From positions 46,658-110,657 of the forward strand of contig DBTT01000042.1 of NCBI GenBank assembly GCA_002307185.1: 64,000 nt of DNA. The letters run 5' to 3'. A program made the position numbers and the translations under genes. The stretch comes from Bacteroidales bacterium UBA1309. GTDB lineage: Bacteria > Bacteroidota > Bacteroidia > Bacteroidales > Dysgonomonadaceae. The notes below the pieces were generated by a model. That model had not been told where the DNA came from, made no database searches, and saw nothing but the letters and a program-made list of their open reading frames with translations. The stretch's first letter is position 1. Every line of letters begins with the position of its first letter. This document shows positions 1 through 9,500 of the stretch, piece by piece.

Positions 1-899
1 ATCTGTTGGTCCACCACCTTGAACACATCCAGGTCGCAGCTTTCGCAGAATTGGTATTTCCCCTTCATGTACATGTCGTACATCAGGATATAAGAGTCGC
101 TGTTATTGAGTTTGAACACGCTTGAACCTTCCACCGCTTCCCGTGTTTGTTGCTTGTATCCCGGTTGTTCTATCCATTTTCCCGATGTCAGCGAGTCGGT
201 GAGCGCAAGTCGGATGCCGTTGCCTTGGCCTTCAGTCTTATAGAAAAGGTGGAAAATGCCGTTTTTATTGATGATGTCGCCATCTATACACGATTTTCCA
301 TTTTGGGGGATGAATAATGGTTTAGGGTTGCCTTCCAAATCGGTGAAATCCTTGTTAGCATAGGCATAATAGATAATGTCGGGACCGTTTCCATGCTGCA
401 TCGACCAATAAATCATGTATTTGCTAACCGATGGGTCGAAAATGGTTTGCGGAGCCCACACCCGTTTCAGGTTTTCCTGATCGGGATACTTGGTCTGGAT
501 GTTGATAATTGAAGACGACCAGTTAATCAAATCGGTCGATTTCAACAACACCATCGCCCGGTTGGAATCCCAACCCTTGCTCGAGGTCATGTCGGTGGCC
601 ACCATGTAAAAGGTTTTGCCATCTTCTGCCCGAAGGATATGCGGGTCGCGTACACCACCGGTGGAACTGATTTGTTTCGAGTCAATCACCGGATTATTGC
701 CATTTAAGGCTTTATAGTTATATCCATCCCTACTGATGGCAAAACAAATGGCTTCATCTTTCACGTCATTTCCCTTGAAATAGGTGAAAAGATAGCCTGC
801 AAAATCTTTTTCGGTAGGACCTGATTTATAGTCTTGGGAAAATGCTAGAAACGCTAGCATCGAAAAGAGGAGTGTTGCGATTTTTCTTGTTTTTCTCAT
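1..899 (-). CDS. Secreted glycoside hydrolase family 43 protein, C-terminus cut by the window edge
   Basis: The gene starts at the ATG complement at 897-899 and runs leftward off the window, leaving about 299 codons. The N-terminus has a basic stretch and a hydrophobic signal peptide ending near AFSQ. A five-bladed propeller-type sequence follows. The motif GGVRDPHIL near residue 80 supplies the Asp expected as catalytic base in GH43. WAPQTIFDPS and the late motif AVEGSSVFKL, holding a candidate general-acid Glu, are also typical. GH43 enzymes cleave arabinan or xylan side chains in the periplasm or outside the cell. Substrate cannot be told from this part. A TATATTTG box (942-949, complement) lies about 43 bp upstream and fits the Bacteroidota -7 promoter element. 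A T9SS C-terminal signal could lie in the missing end. Confidence 0.8.
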   Translation of the reverse strand, partial: MRKTRKIATLLFSMLAFLAFSQDYKSGPTEKDFAGYLFTYFKGNDVKDEAICFAISRDGYNYKALNGNNPVIDSKQISSTGGVRDPHILRAEDGKTFYMVATDMTSSKGWDSNRAMVLLKSTDLINWSSSIINIQTKYPDQENLKRVWAPQTIFDPSVSKYMIYWSMQHGNGPDIIYYAYANKDFTDLEGNPKPLFIPQNGKSCIDGDIINKNGIFHLFYKTEGQGNGIRLALTDSLTSGKWIEQPGYKQQTREAVEGSSVFKLNNSDSYILMYDMYMKGKYQFCESCDLDVFKVVDQQ

Positions 900-1468
900 T
901 TATTTTATTTTTGATGAATAGCTAACAAGTCTTTCAAACCTCAAATATAGTGATTTGAAACTTATTCGATGTTAAAAAAACAAGCATAAATGGTATGTAT
1001 TTCGGTCAAAATGTCCGTTAGTCGTTTGCGATGGTGATGGCTTAGAAATTGACTTATAAGAATGTCAATTACCCTATTTTCACCAAATTTATGCTGGATA
1101 AACATTTTGCTATTTCGTAATTTGTTGGTTTTATATGAAAAATAGAGGAATTGGTGTGATCCGCACAATTTTCTTCTTATTCCTTTTGGGGCATCCCGAT
1201 GAGGCAGGCTACGGAATGTTCGGGACAGGTGAGGATAGCAGGGACAAGTTTTTTCAAAAAAGGAGTTCTTTTCGGAGTGATTGTTAAAATATTTACATAT
1301 TTTTACGGAGTGAATTTGCGGAATCGCATTGAAATAGGGGGAAAGGAATGGATAATCTTTTGAGCAAAGATAGATCTCTTTAAATCAAAAGATATCAGGT
1401 AGAAATTTCAAGCTCCACTTGATGAAATTCCAAGACAAGGCGTTAAATAACAATTAATTAAAATTATA
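900..1468. other. Intergenic region without a recognisable gene
   Basis: About 570 bp between two divergent genes. It should hold the promoters of both. A short GC-rich patch near 1185-1250 stands out in AT-rich surroundings and shares the ten bases GAGGCAGGCT with the hairpin at 3057-3090. The only open frame (962-1168, minus) has no signal, domain or start context and is probably chance. Confidence 0.5.
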
Positions 1469-1996
1469 ATGAAATTGAAAATCGCAATTCTAACTACAAC
1501 ATTGTTTTTCATTACTTCCACAATTTTTGCCCAAACAGTGATGAAAGAATACAAGGCGGGCCATGTGTTTGATGTAAGTTTACCCGATTACATGTCGAAA
1601 ACTACGGGGTTGAACGATGCTGCGAGCATTCAATTTAAAAACTCGGTGAAGGATATTGCCGGCTTCATTATTTTTGATACGAAGGAAGAGTTGGAATTTG
1701 CCAATATGAAATTTTCCTCTGTTAATGAATTCTACGACCTGTTTATTAAAGACTTTTTGGAGGGGCAAAAAAGCAGGGAAATCTCGCAACCGACCGTTCA
1801 TACGCTTGGACAAAATAAATATGTGGAATGTGATGCGTCTTATTTCGATGAAGAATCAAAGTTAAGCATCTATTACTACGTAGGAATAGTTGAGACGAAG
1901 AATGCTTATTACAAATTGCTTTGTTATGGCGGAATGGATAGCAAGGAAAAGTACAAGGCTGATTTTCAGAAAATTCTTTATAGTATCAAAGATTAA
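1469..1996 (+). CDS. Secreted protein of unknown function, possibly PsbP/Mog1-like fold
   Basis: The product has 175 residues with a clear Sec signal peptide (about residues 1-21, ending TIFAQ). The mature part, beginning GHVFDVSLPDYM and ending in a short helix (KADFQKILYSIKD), resembles small periplasmic proteins with a PsbP/Mog1-like fold, in which a lipid- or protein-binding beta sheet ends in a helix. That is a fold guess from pattern only. No catalytic motif or lipobox is visible, so it is probably free in the periplasm or secreted. The gene stands alone and is followed by a stem-loop at 2011-2047. Function is not recognised. Confidence 0.7.
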   Translation: MKLKIAILTTTLFFITSTIFAQTVMKEYKAGHVFDVSLPDYMSKTTGLNDAASIQFKNSVKDIAGFIIFDTKEELEFANMKFSSVNEFYDLFIKDFLEGQKSREISQPTVHTLGQNKYVECDASYFDEESKLSIYYYVGIVETKNAYYKLLCYGGMDSKEKYKADFQKILYSIKD

Positions 1997-2010
1997 ATAG
2001 CTGTATTTCG

Positions 2011-2047
2011 CACTGGTCGGATGAGACTCAAAGCCATCCGGCCGGTG
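2011..2047 (+). terminator. Strong stem-loop after the secreted-protein gene
   Basis: Arms 2011-2023 and 2035-2047 pair over 13 bp with two G-U wobbles and an 11-nt loop. It lies 15 bp after the stop codon at 1996. The following tract is only partly T-rich (GGGTTCTTCT), so termination is probable but not certain. Confidence 0.5.
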
Positions 2048-2063
2048 GGGTTCTTCTAATAAG

Positions 2064-2109
2064 ATTCCACTTCTATAGAATGACTTCGAGTCACACCGTA
2101 GAGTGGAAT
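2064..2109. repeat. Two-part inverted repeat between convergent genes
   Basis: Outer arms ATTCCACT (2064-2071) and AGTGGAAT (2102-2109) enclose an inner hairpin TGACT-tcg-AGTCA (2081-2093). It sits just past the 3' end of the HxlR gene, which reads toward it. No T tract follows on either strand, so it may be an mRNA-stabilising structure rather than an intrinsic terminator. Confidence 0.5.
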
Positions 2110-2115
2110 TGCTAT

Positions 2116-2469
2116 TTAGTGTCCCATTTTTTTAGGTTTTATATTTTGAATAGCCCAATCGTATATAGACTGTATGTATGGTATCATTTCTTGCCCCAAT
2201 TGTGTAAGCTCATATTCTACTTTTGGCGGAACTTCAGCATAGACTTTTCTGGAGACGAAGCCGTCCTCTTCAAGTATGTGAAGTGTTGATGAAAGTACTT
2301 TGAGTGATATTCCTTCAATACAAGTTGATAGTTCATTAAATCTCATTATTCCATTTTCGGACAAGGTGTTGATTAACAGTATCGACCATTTGTCTCCAAA
2401 TCTGTCCATTACAACTCTAAATGGACACCGTTCGGAGCATAACTTCTTTTTGTGAAAATCTTTCGGCAT
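2116..2469 (-). CDS. HxlR-family transcriptional regulator
   Basis: A 117-residue winged-helix protein. The N-terminal motif CSERCPFRVVMDRFGDKW and the following recognition region (RFNELSTCIEGISLKVLSSTLHILEEDGFVSR) are characteristic of the HxlR family, whose members often sense aldehydes, electrophiles or redox state through a conserved Cys. The wing and C-terminal dimer helix (PPKVEYELTQLGQEMIPYI) are complete. It is divergent from the acetyltransferase at 2628 with about 160 bp between them and may regulate it. That link is inference from position only. Confidence 0.88.
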   Translation of the reverse strand: MPKDFHKKKLCSERCPFRVVMDRFGDKWSILLINTLSENGIMRFNELSTCIEGISLKVLSSTLHILEEDGFVSRKVYAEVPPKVEYELTQLGQEMIPYIQSIYDWAIQNIKPKKMGH

Positions 2470-2627
2470 AAGCTATTGATATATAGTAATACTAACCTTT
2501 GGGTTAAAATGATACTTGATGGTAACTTGTTGTTTTACAATTGATTTATCTATATATTTGTGCTTCAAAATTACAATTTTCTTTATTAAGAAAAGCATAT
2601 TGAATCAATTTTATATATACAAATTAA

Positions 2628-3044
2628 ATGATATTTCAGATGAATATTATATTTCAAGACACGAAGGATTTTTGTACAGAAGAATTACAGAGCTTATTTT
2701 TATCTGTAGGGTGGTCATCGGGGCAATATCCTGAAAAATTGGTCGTAGCGATGAAAAACTCCGGTGTTGTGTTTTCGGCATGGGATGGAGGGAAATTAGT
2801 AGGGCTTATTAATGCCATGGATGATGGTATAATGAACGCATATATTCAATACTTGTTAATAAATCCCGAACATCAAGGCCTGGGAATTGGAAAAAAGCTT
2901 GTAACGATGATAAAGGAAAACTACAGCGATTATTTACGTATAATATTGATCGCGTATAACAAGGAAATACCTTTTTATCAAAGTTGTGGCTTGGAAGTGG
3001 GACAAGATAAAAGTCCGATGTTTATCACATCTCTTTGGACTTGA
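2628..3044 (+). CDS. GNAT family N-acetyltransferase
   Basis: The product is 138 residues, the usual size of a single GNAT domain. Motif A is seen as LLINPEHQGLGIGKKLV near residues 77-93, with the Q/R-x-x-G-x-G/A acetyl-CoA pyrophosphate loop, and motif B follows near PFYQSCGLEVG. The substrate is unknown; close relatives act on small amines, aminoglycoside-like molecules or protein N-termini. Translation may begin at 2628 or at the second ATG at 2640, and neither has a strong ribosome-binding site, which is normal in this phylum. The divergent HxlR regulator is the likely local partner. Confidence 0.85.
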   Translation: MIFQMNIIFQDTKDFCTEELQSLFLSVGWSSGQYPEKLVVAMKNSGVVFSAWDGGKLVGLINAMDDGIMNAYIQYLLINPEHQGLGIGKKLVTMIKENYSDYLRIILIAYNKEIPFYQSCGLEVGQDKSPMFITSLWT

Positions 3045-3056
3045 TTACAATAAGCA

Positions 3057-3090
3057 AACAAGCCTGCCTCGCTACTGAGGCAGGCTTGTT
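3057..3090. repeat. Perfect 14-bp stem-loop downstream of the GNAT gene
   Basis: Arms 3057-3070 and 3077-3090 (AACAAGCCTGCCTC and its exact complement) with a 6-nt loop. It lies 13 bp after the acetyltransferase stop and before the convergent hcp gene. There is no T tract on either side, so it may act as a transcript end stabiliser or a weak bidirectional terminator. Confidence 0.55.
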
Positions 3091-3151
3091 CCGAGTACGG
3101 ATTCAAGTCCATAGCAGAGTGTCATATTGTATTTTGGTGTCAGGCCTCAGG

Positions 3152-4795
3152 TCAGTTTATCCAATTCTCCATATCCTCTTCTACAGTTGAGATGCCACCG
3201 ATGCCAAAGTTCTCCACCAGCACGTTGATGACATTGGGAGATAGAAAAGCGGGTAGAGTAGGGCCGAGGTGAATGTTTTTCACACCAAGGTGAAGCAGGG
3301 CGAGCAACACGATCACTGCCTTTTGTTCGTACCAAGCGATGTTATAAACGATTGGCAGGTCGTTGACGTTATCCAGTCCGAAAGCATCTTTGAGTGCCAA
3401 GGCGATTTTCACCAACGAGAAGCTGTCGTTGCATTGCCCGGCATCCAGCACGCGGGGAATTCCGCCGATGTCGCCCAAGGGCAATTTGTTGTAGCGGTAT
3501 TTCGCACATCCTGCGGTTAGAATCACGTTGTCTTTGGGCAAGGCAGTAGCAAAGTCGGTGTAGTACGAGCGGGATTTCATCCGGCCATCGCAACCAGCCA
3601 TGACGACAAACTTGCGGATAGCACCAGATTTCACTGCTTCAATCACCTTGTCGGCCAAGGCAATCACTTGGTTGTGGGCAAATCCACCGATTATTTCTCC
3701 CGTTTCAATCTCTTTGGGAGCAGCGCAACGTTTGGCATGCTCGATAAGCTCCGAGAAATCTTTCGGTTGGCCTTCTTTGCGGGCAGGAATGTGTTTTGCG
3801 CCGGTAAGCCCGGAAGAACCAGTTGTGTAGATGCGGTCGGTGTATGTGGCACTTTTAGCCGGAGGAACAATGCAATTCGTGGTGAAAAGAATCACGCCGT
3901 TGAAGCTTTCAAACTCCTCTTTTTGTTGCCACCAGGCATTTCCGTAGTTTCCTACAAAGTGGTTGTATTTCTTGAATTTGGGGTAATAATGTGCTGGAAG
4001 CATTTCGCTGTGGGTATAGACATCCACTCCCGTGCCTTCCGTTTGATCCAGCAATTCTTCCAAATCTTTCAAATCGTGTCCGCTAACCAGAATTCCGGGA
4101 CGAGTGCCTACGCCGATATTCACTTTCGTGATTTCGGGGTTTCCATACGAAGAGGTGTTTGCTTGGTCGAGCAAGGCCATCGCTTTCACTCCGCCTTCGC
4201 CCACTTTCAACACCAAGGCTACAAGTTCGCCCACTGTGATGTCGGTGCGGGAAACTTCTGCAAGCGTGTCTTCCAGCAAGTGATACAGTTTGGGATCTTC
4301 GTATCCCAAGTTGTTGGCATGTTCGATGTAGGCTGCCATCCCTTTCACACCGTAAATGGCCAATTGCTTCAACGAACGGATGTCTTCGTCTTGCTCTGTC
4401 AAGATTCCCAAGGACGGGGCAATGGTTTCAAAATCTTTGTAACTAGCGTCGAATAAGACTTCATCCAATTCGGGTAAAGCGATTCCTCGGGCTTGTGCCG
4501 TTTTGAGCAAATTGTCTTTCACGGAAAATGCTTTTTCAATTTTTGCCTTGATGGCATCATCGTCAAAGTTGGCATTGGTGATGGTGGCAAACAGTGCGTC
4601 CACCATTTGACGGCTTGCGGCAAGGCTAGCTTCTCCTTCGTTGCGCAACGAGCGGTTGATGATGGCTTCTCCGCGGGTGGCGTGCATCAGCAAGTCCATT
4701 AGTGCGGCTGTCATTGGTTCTTTCCCGCATACTCCTTTAATCGTGCAGCCTTCTCCTTTGGCTGCTTCTTGGCATTGATAGCAAAACATGGTCAT
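3152..4795 (-). CDS. hcp: Hybrid cluster protein (hydroxylamine reductase / NO-stress protein)
   Basis: Hcp carries a 4Fe-4S cluster and a 4Fe-2S-2O hybrid cluster; it reduces hydroxylamine in vitro and acts on NO in vivo. The N-terminal cysteines follow C-x2-C-x8-C-x5-C (MFCYQCQ...GCTIKGVC), the compact spacing of strict anaerobes and not the wider E. coli type. Hybrid-cluster ligands are recognisable: GHD, THSEMLPAHYYP, TTNCIVPP, LTAGCAKYRYN and DAGQCNDS. The 547-residue length is normal. ATGs at 4795 and 4789 both fit; family members start at or just before MFC. The gene is 46 bp after the ferredoxin-like gene in the same direction, so the two very likely form one operon driven from 5743-5788. 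Confidence 0.95.
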   Translation of the reverse strand: MTMFCYQCQEAAKGEGCTIKGVCGKEPMTAALMDLLMHATRGEAIINRSLRNEGEASLAASRQMVDALFATITNANFDDDAIKAKIEKAFSVKDNLLKTAQARGIALPELDEVLFDASYKDFETIAPSLGILTEQDEDIRSLKQLAIYGVKGMAAYIEHANNLGYEDPKLYHLLEDTLAEVSRTDITVGELVALVLKVGEGGVKAMALLDQANTSSYGNPEITKVNIGVGTRPGILVSGHDLKDLEELLDQTEGTGVDVYTHSEMLPAHYYPKFKKYNHFVGNYGNAWWQQKEEFESFNGVILFTTNCIVPPAKSATYTDRIYTTGSSGLTGAKHIPARKEGQPKDFSELIEHAKRCAAPKEIETGEIIGGFAHNQVIALADKVIEAVKSGAIRKFVVMAGCDGRMKSRSYYTDFATALPKDNVILTAGCAKYRYNKLPLGDIGGIPRVLDAGQCNDSFSLVKIALALKDAFGLDNVNDLPIVYNIAWYEQKAVIVLLALLHLGVKNIHLGPTLPAFLSPNVINVLVENFGIGGISTVEEDMENWIN

Positions 4796-4841
4796 GGTTG
4801 TTTATTTATTTATTTGTGAAATTGTAAAATTGCTGATCCGC

Positions 4842-5723
4842 TTATCCCCATTGTTCGTGCAGAAGATTTCCGGATACGGCGAGGTAAACCGATTTGATGG
4901 GAACGAAACGTTTGGCTTGGCTTCGGGCTTTTTCGGCTAGGCGTAGCAATCCGCCACAGCAGGGAACTTCCATCATAAGCACTGTGAGGGTTTCGATTTC
5001 GGCTTCATCCATGAGGGTAGTTAGCTTGTTGACATACACTTCTTGATTCATATCCAATTTGGGACAAGCAATGGCCAACGACTTGCCTTTGAGGAAACGG
5101 CTGTGGAATTCGCCGCTGGCAAAGGCGCTACAATCGGAAGCTAGCAACAAGTTCGATCTTTTGAAAAGGTTCGATTGTGGATTTATCAGGTGAAGTTGTA
5201 CCGGAAATTGGCGTAATTCTGAGACTCGTGTTGTGGTCGGTGCAGCTTGCATCGTAAATGCTGGACTGATGAAAGGAGTTGTTGTTTTCACTTCACGCAT
5301 CACTGCCCCCGGACATCCGCTACTGGCATGCGGCTTGTCATATTCATTCTCCTGAACAGCATGTTCGCAATCAAAAGCGACTTGGATTCCCTTTTCTTCC
5401 AGATAAGCCATTCCTTGTTTCACCAATTCTTTTTCGCCACATTCTTTCAGGTGGTTCAAATGGGCAACGATGACGGCCTCGCCTTTTGTTAGCAAACGCT
5501 CCATCACAGCTACTTCGCTGTATGGCAAAGCTTCCACTTCCTCCAAAGTGATGGCTTCCACAGGGCATTCACCAATGCAAGCACCAAGTCCGTCGCAATA
5601 TATTTCGCTAATCATCACCGCCTTTCCGTCAATGAGTTTTAATGCGCCTTCATGGCATCCCTCCACGCAGTTGCCACATCCATTGCAGGTTTCTTCATCT
5701 ATCTTGATAATCGTTCTTTTCAT
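4842..5723 (-). CDS. 4Fe-4S dicluster ferredoxin-like protein, probable Hcp electron partner
   Basis: The product is 293 residues from the ATG at 5723; an upstream in-frame extension lacks family features and overlaps the operator. Two 4Fe-4S motifs are visible near residues 13-21 (CNGCGNCVEGC) and 44-51 (CDGLGACIGEC). The remaining ~220 residues include SGCPGA and MEVPCCGGLLRLAEKA and resemble proteins of anaerobes encoded next to hcp. By analogy with the Hcp-Hcr pair it probably passes electrons to Hcp, but it shares no flavin domain with Hcr, so this is inference. It is the first gene of the operon and hcp follows. Confidence 0.85.
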   Translation of the reverse strand: MKRTIIKIDEETCNGCGNCVEGCHEGALKLIDGKAVMISEIYCDGLGACIGECPVEAITLEEVEALPYSEVAVMERLLTKGEAVIVAHLNHLKECGEKELVKQGMAYLEEKGIQVAFDCEHAVQENEYDKPHASSGCPGAVMREVKTTTPFISPAFTMQAAPTTTRVSELRQFPVQLHLINPQSNLFKRSNLLLASDCSAFASGEFHSRFLKGKSLAIACPKLDMNQEVYVNKLTTLMDEAEIETLTVLMMEVPCCGGLLRLAEKARSQAKRFVPIKSVYLAVSGNLLHEQWG

Positions 5724-5742
5724 CTGCTTTTTTAGTTTGAGG

Positions 5743-5750
5743 CAAAGGTA
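5743..5750 (-). promoter_or_regulatory. -7 box of the ferredoxin-hcp operon
   Basis: Reading leftward the box is TACCTTTG, an exact match to the Bacteroidota TAnnTTTG element, 20 bp before the start codon at 5723. The bases at the -33 position (5770-5773) do not match TTTG, which suits an activator-dependent promoter. Confidence 0.6.
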
Positions 5751-5772
5751 GGATAGGAGGATGTCTCGAAAA

Positions 5773-5788
5773 TGTATCAAATGTTACA
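5773..5788. promoter_or_regulatory. Crp/Fnr-type operator between hcp operon and its regulator
   Basis: TGTATCAAATGTTACA is an imperfect palindrome, 12 of 16 positions symmetric (TGTAnCAnnTGnTACA). Its centre lies 34 bp upstream of the centre of the hcp -7 box, close to -41, the class II activator position used by Crp/Fnr proteins. The neighbouring regulator at 5875 is the obvious candidate to bind it. Confidence 0.6.
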
Positions 5789-5874
5789 CTTGTGGAAATT
5801 AATTCGCATATTTGCAAATTAGGGAACGATCTGTTTGGAATTATCACATATATTTGTTCAAAATCAAGAAGCCG

Positions 5875-6561
5875 ATGGAGTATTCCATATTATCTCGGAT
5901 ACCTCTTTTTAGAGGAATTCCTGCTGCTGAAATAGAAAATATTTTTGAGAATGTATCTTCTTTAGAAAAGGTGTATAAGAAAGGGGCGATCCTTGCCGAA
6001 CAGGACGAGGCTTGCAACCGGCTGATTATTCTTCTTTCGGGAAAAGTGCGGGCCGAGATGGCCGATCCTTCGGGAAAGGTGGTGAAAGTGGAAGATATTT
6101 TGGCTCCGAATCCTTTGGCTATCTTGTTCTTGTTTGGCACAAACAGCTGTTTTCCAGTGCAAGCTACGGCCGATGAAGACTGTACAGCCTTGGTGATTCC
6201 AAAGCAGTCGGTACTTAATTTATTAGGCAAAAATGAGTTGTTGCTGAAAAATTATTTGGATATTTCGGCAGATTTTGCTTCCCGCCTGAGCCAAAAACTC
6301 TACTTCATGTCGTTTAGAACCATTCGGCAGAAAATCAGTATGTTTTTGTTGGAGCTCTCGCGTAATCAATCTTCCCCTACAGTGGAATTTGGACGAACCA
6401 AGAGTTCATTGTCCGAATATTTCGGTGTTTCCCGTCCTTCACTTGAAAGGGAATTGAGCAATATGCAGCACGATGGATGGATTTCTATTGACAAGAAGGA
6501 AATCACCATACTCAAGAAAGAGAGCTTGGTGCAGTTGGTGAGGTTTGGGGTTGTTAAATAA
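5875..6561 (+). CDS. Crp/Fnr-family regulator, probable HcpR-type NO sensor
   Basis: The 228-residue product begins MEYSILSRIPLFRGIP at the ATG at 5875; the frame is open further upstream but only from a TTG. Residues 10-115 form a cyclic-nucleotide-binding-like beta roll (KGAILAEQDEACNRLIILLSGKV), and residues 150-225 a Crp-type winged helix with the recognition segment SSLSEYFGVSRPSLERELS. It lacks an Fnr-type N-terminal cysteine cluster. In Porphyromonas, the related regulator HcpR senses nitrosative stress through haem and activates hcp. Divergence from the ferredoxin-hcp operon and the operator at 5773 support the same role here. Ligand is not shown by sequence. Confidence 0.85.
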   Translation: MEYSILSRIPLFRGIPAAEIENIFENVSSLEKVYKKGAILAEQDEACNRLIILLSGKVRAEMADPSGKVVKVEDILAPNPLAILFLFGTNSCFPVQATADEDCTALVIPKQSVLNLLGKNELLLKNYLDISADFASRLSQKLYFMSFRTIRQKISMFLLELSRNQSSPTVEFGRTKSSLSEYFGVSRPSLERELSNMQHDGWISIDKKEITILKKESLVQLVRFGVVK

Positions 6562-6592
6562 GTGATTTGATGGATGCACAACCAAATTTTTG

Positions 6593-9500
6593 CTATTGTG
6601 TCAAATTAAATTTCAAACTCAAACCAAAGTTCGTGGTGGTGGTTTTGTAAGAAGTGGCCGACACCAACGGTTTGTTCATGATTTGATCCAGATAAGCCCC
6701 CAAAGTCACTGATTTGCTCAACGTATATGCTGTCGATACCTTCAGGGTATTGATGGTTGTTCCACTTGTTGCCTGGCTATAGACATCTTCTATTTTGCGG
6801 AGCAAGGCATAAATCGTTTTGTGGGAAAAATCTACTTTGATGTCCAGATCATTGTTTACCCCTTTTGCTTTCGATTTAATGCCAAGTGTTTTGTTAAATT
6901 CGGAAATTTTGTGAGACATGCCAATAATGAATTCATTACTCAGAGCTTCTACTATTTGGTAAGAGGACGTACTTAGGGTTACGGTTCGGGCATTGTTATA
7001 CTTCATCGAGAAGGTAAGGTTGTTGTTCAACGTGCCATCTACGCCGATAAGAGGGTTGAATTTTTCGGTAATGGTCACCGACGAAATATCATAGGGTGAA
7101 GAGGGAAGATAGCTTCCCGTCAAGACACTTTGGACGTAGCCTCTGTCGTCCGAAAGTTCTGTCCAGCCAGAATAAGAGGAATAAGAACCAACTTGATATT
7201 GTGATGAATATCCATGGCTCAACCGTAAGGATTTGAATTTATCACGAACCCATGGAAGGGTAATCAGACCATCGTAGGTTATCTTCCAGTTGGGCAAGAT
7301 AGAAGACAGTGACGGGAATTGCGTTAGAGCCACCTTTCGGGCACTTTTTCCGGAATAAGCCGCCAAAAATGCAGGGATCAACACATCGGATGAGTTCAAA
7401 GAGGATTCATCAAGCAGATCTTCATCGCTTGTTCCCGAAAGCAATTGGCTATACTCCTCGTCGTAACGCCCGGCAATCACTGAGCGGTTATTCAGGAATG
7501 TTTCGAAAGCCTTGGAATAATATCCATTTTTAGACCCAACTGATTTCAACGAGGTTGCCAGCGAAATTGTTGAAATAGAATAGCTTCCGCTATAGGTTTT
7601 AGGCATTCCCGAATACATGTATTCCACTTCTGTGTTGCGGGTCAAACTGCGCTGGGCTTCCAGATCAATTTTCAATCCTTTTATCGGCTCCAGTTGGGCT
7701 TTCAAGTCGAACTTTTCTGTATGTGTAAGCAGCGATGCTGTAGCATTTGTCGTATCCATCACCAGCCAATCATTTCCCCGGAGTCGTTTTATAAAATCCA
7801 CCCCTGTTTCCATTCCAAAAGCATATTTCCAACCAGGAGCAAACCCAAAGTCTGACTTACTTTGCCCAAAGGCATCTCCAATATTAGGAATGAACCCGGT
7901 AATAGTTGAGCCTGACTGGAGCGAATAATTGACAGTCAAAGAGCGAAGTGACATTGCACCCCGGGTGACAAACTGCGCTATTTTATACAAGGGGGATTCC
8001 TCGCTATCCAGAATCTTTAGCACCACCACCTGCAAATGAACGGTATCTTTCGTTAAAATTAGAAGTGAATTTTTATCAATCTTTTTAAACTTGACAGGAT
8101 ATACTTTTCCCTTGTGCCGTGTGCTTAGCCGCACATTTTTAGAATTAAGGTTATGCCTGATGGTGACAGTTGTGTCCAACCTGAGCACGATGTTGGATTG
8201 GAATTTCTTCTTTTTATCTACCGAACCATCTCTCCTCGGTTGTCTCGGGTTGTTTTGGCCGCGATTATCGCTGGCACGAGTAGGAGTCTCAAACTTTTGA
8301 TTTACTTTTTTGAGAAAGCTTGATTTGTTATATAATGCCACTAGATTAAATTTCGAATTAATGGACAATGATTTAGTATTCGTAATGGTGTTGCCCAGTT
8401 CGAGGTCTTCGTCATCTTCGTCATCTTCGTCATCGCTACTGCTAACGGTGCTTGCTCTTGTCCAAGAATAGGTGCTTTCGTAATTTGCGGCAGAATTGAT
8501 CCAATTCGTTATTGGAAAATAGGAAAAGGGCAGGTTGTATCTTAATTTCATACTTTGTTGATAATAAAGCGGTTTTCCTAAATGCAATATGCTTTTGAAC
8601 ACAGAATCCTTCCAATTTTCGTAGGCAGCCCTGTTTTCTTTTTTATTTACTTGTGTGTAAGGCGCTTCTATTTCTGCTTTGGTCCCGGATTGAAAATCAA
8701 ATTTGAGATTTTTCGTTAAATCCCATGTCAGGTAGAAATCGCGATTCCAATAAAATTCATCGCTCCAAGTAAGCAAATCGGAAGAAGAAGTACTTGCCGA
8801 ATCACTGAGATCCCTTAGCTTGGTCTCTTCATAGCTTCGCTGAATATAAGAATTGAAGGCAATGCTTGAAGGCAGGAAATTAAAGCTAAACTCCTTCAAA
8901 GATTTCATCGAAGGAGACTTGCTTTTGGTATTTTTAAATGGAGACCACGACTTAACTATCGGGGAATATGAGTAGGATACGCTCATTTTCATATTTTGCT
9001 TGGAGTCATAAGCCGTAATAGGATCGATATATTTTGTCTCGTTGAAAGAATAGCTAAACGATAAATTGGCTGGATCGTAAGGCATCGGGGTTTTGCTTTT
9101 GATATTAAATTTGACATTGTTAAAGGCCAACCCTTTCGTAGTTGTTCGAGTAGTGTTGAGTTCCATCAACGAATCTTTTTGCTGCTTTGTGGTTAAGGAG
9201 CTCAGTGATTCCTTTAAGGTAACATCTGTGTCATACGCATTGTATTTGGGGGTACTTATTTCTTTTGAGTAATTATAATAGAAAGGAGCCGAAAGTTTCA
9301 TTTTTTCGGGCAAAAAGCGGCCTAACTCAAGATTCGTCGAAATATTGTAGTTCTCATAAGTGTCTTCTCTTCGTTCTTGCAGGCCTTGATCCAATGCACC
9401 GAACCCATCCGTCTCTTTTCTCGCAGAAAGATTGATTGTTCCCAGACCCGACAAAACAACATTCAAGCTTCCCCTTGCGGCCCAGCCTCCATCGTCGTTG

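Noticed and set aside
962..1168. 68-codon minus-strand frame next to the GH43 gene
   Set aside because: No recognisable domain or start context; it lies in a promoter region between divergent genes.
3668..4456. Long rightward open frame opposite hcp
   Set aside because: It lies wholly antisense to a highly conserved enzyme gene, and its Cys- and Phe-rich product has no domain; it is a shadow of hcp codon use.
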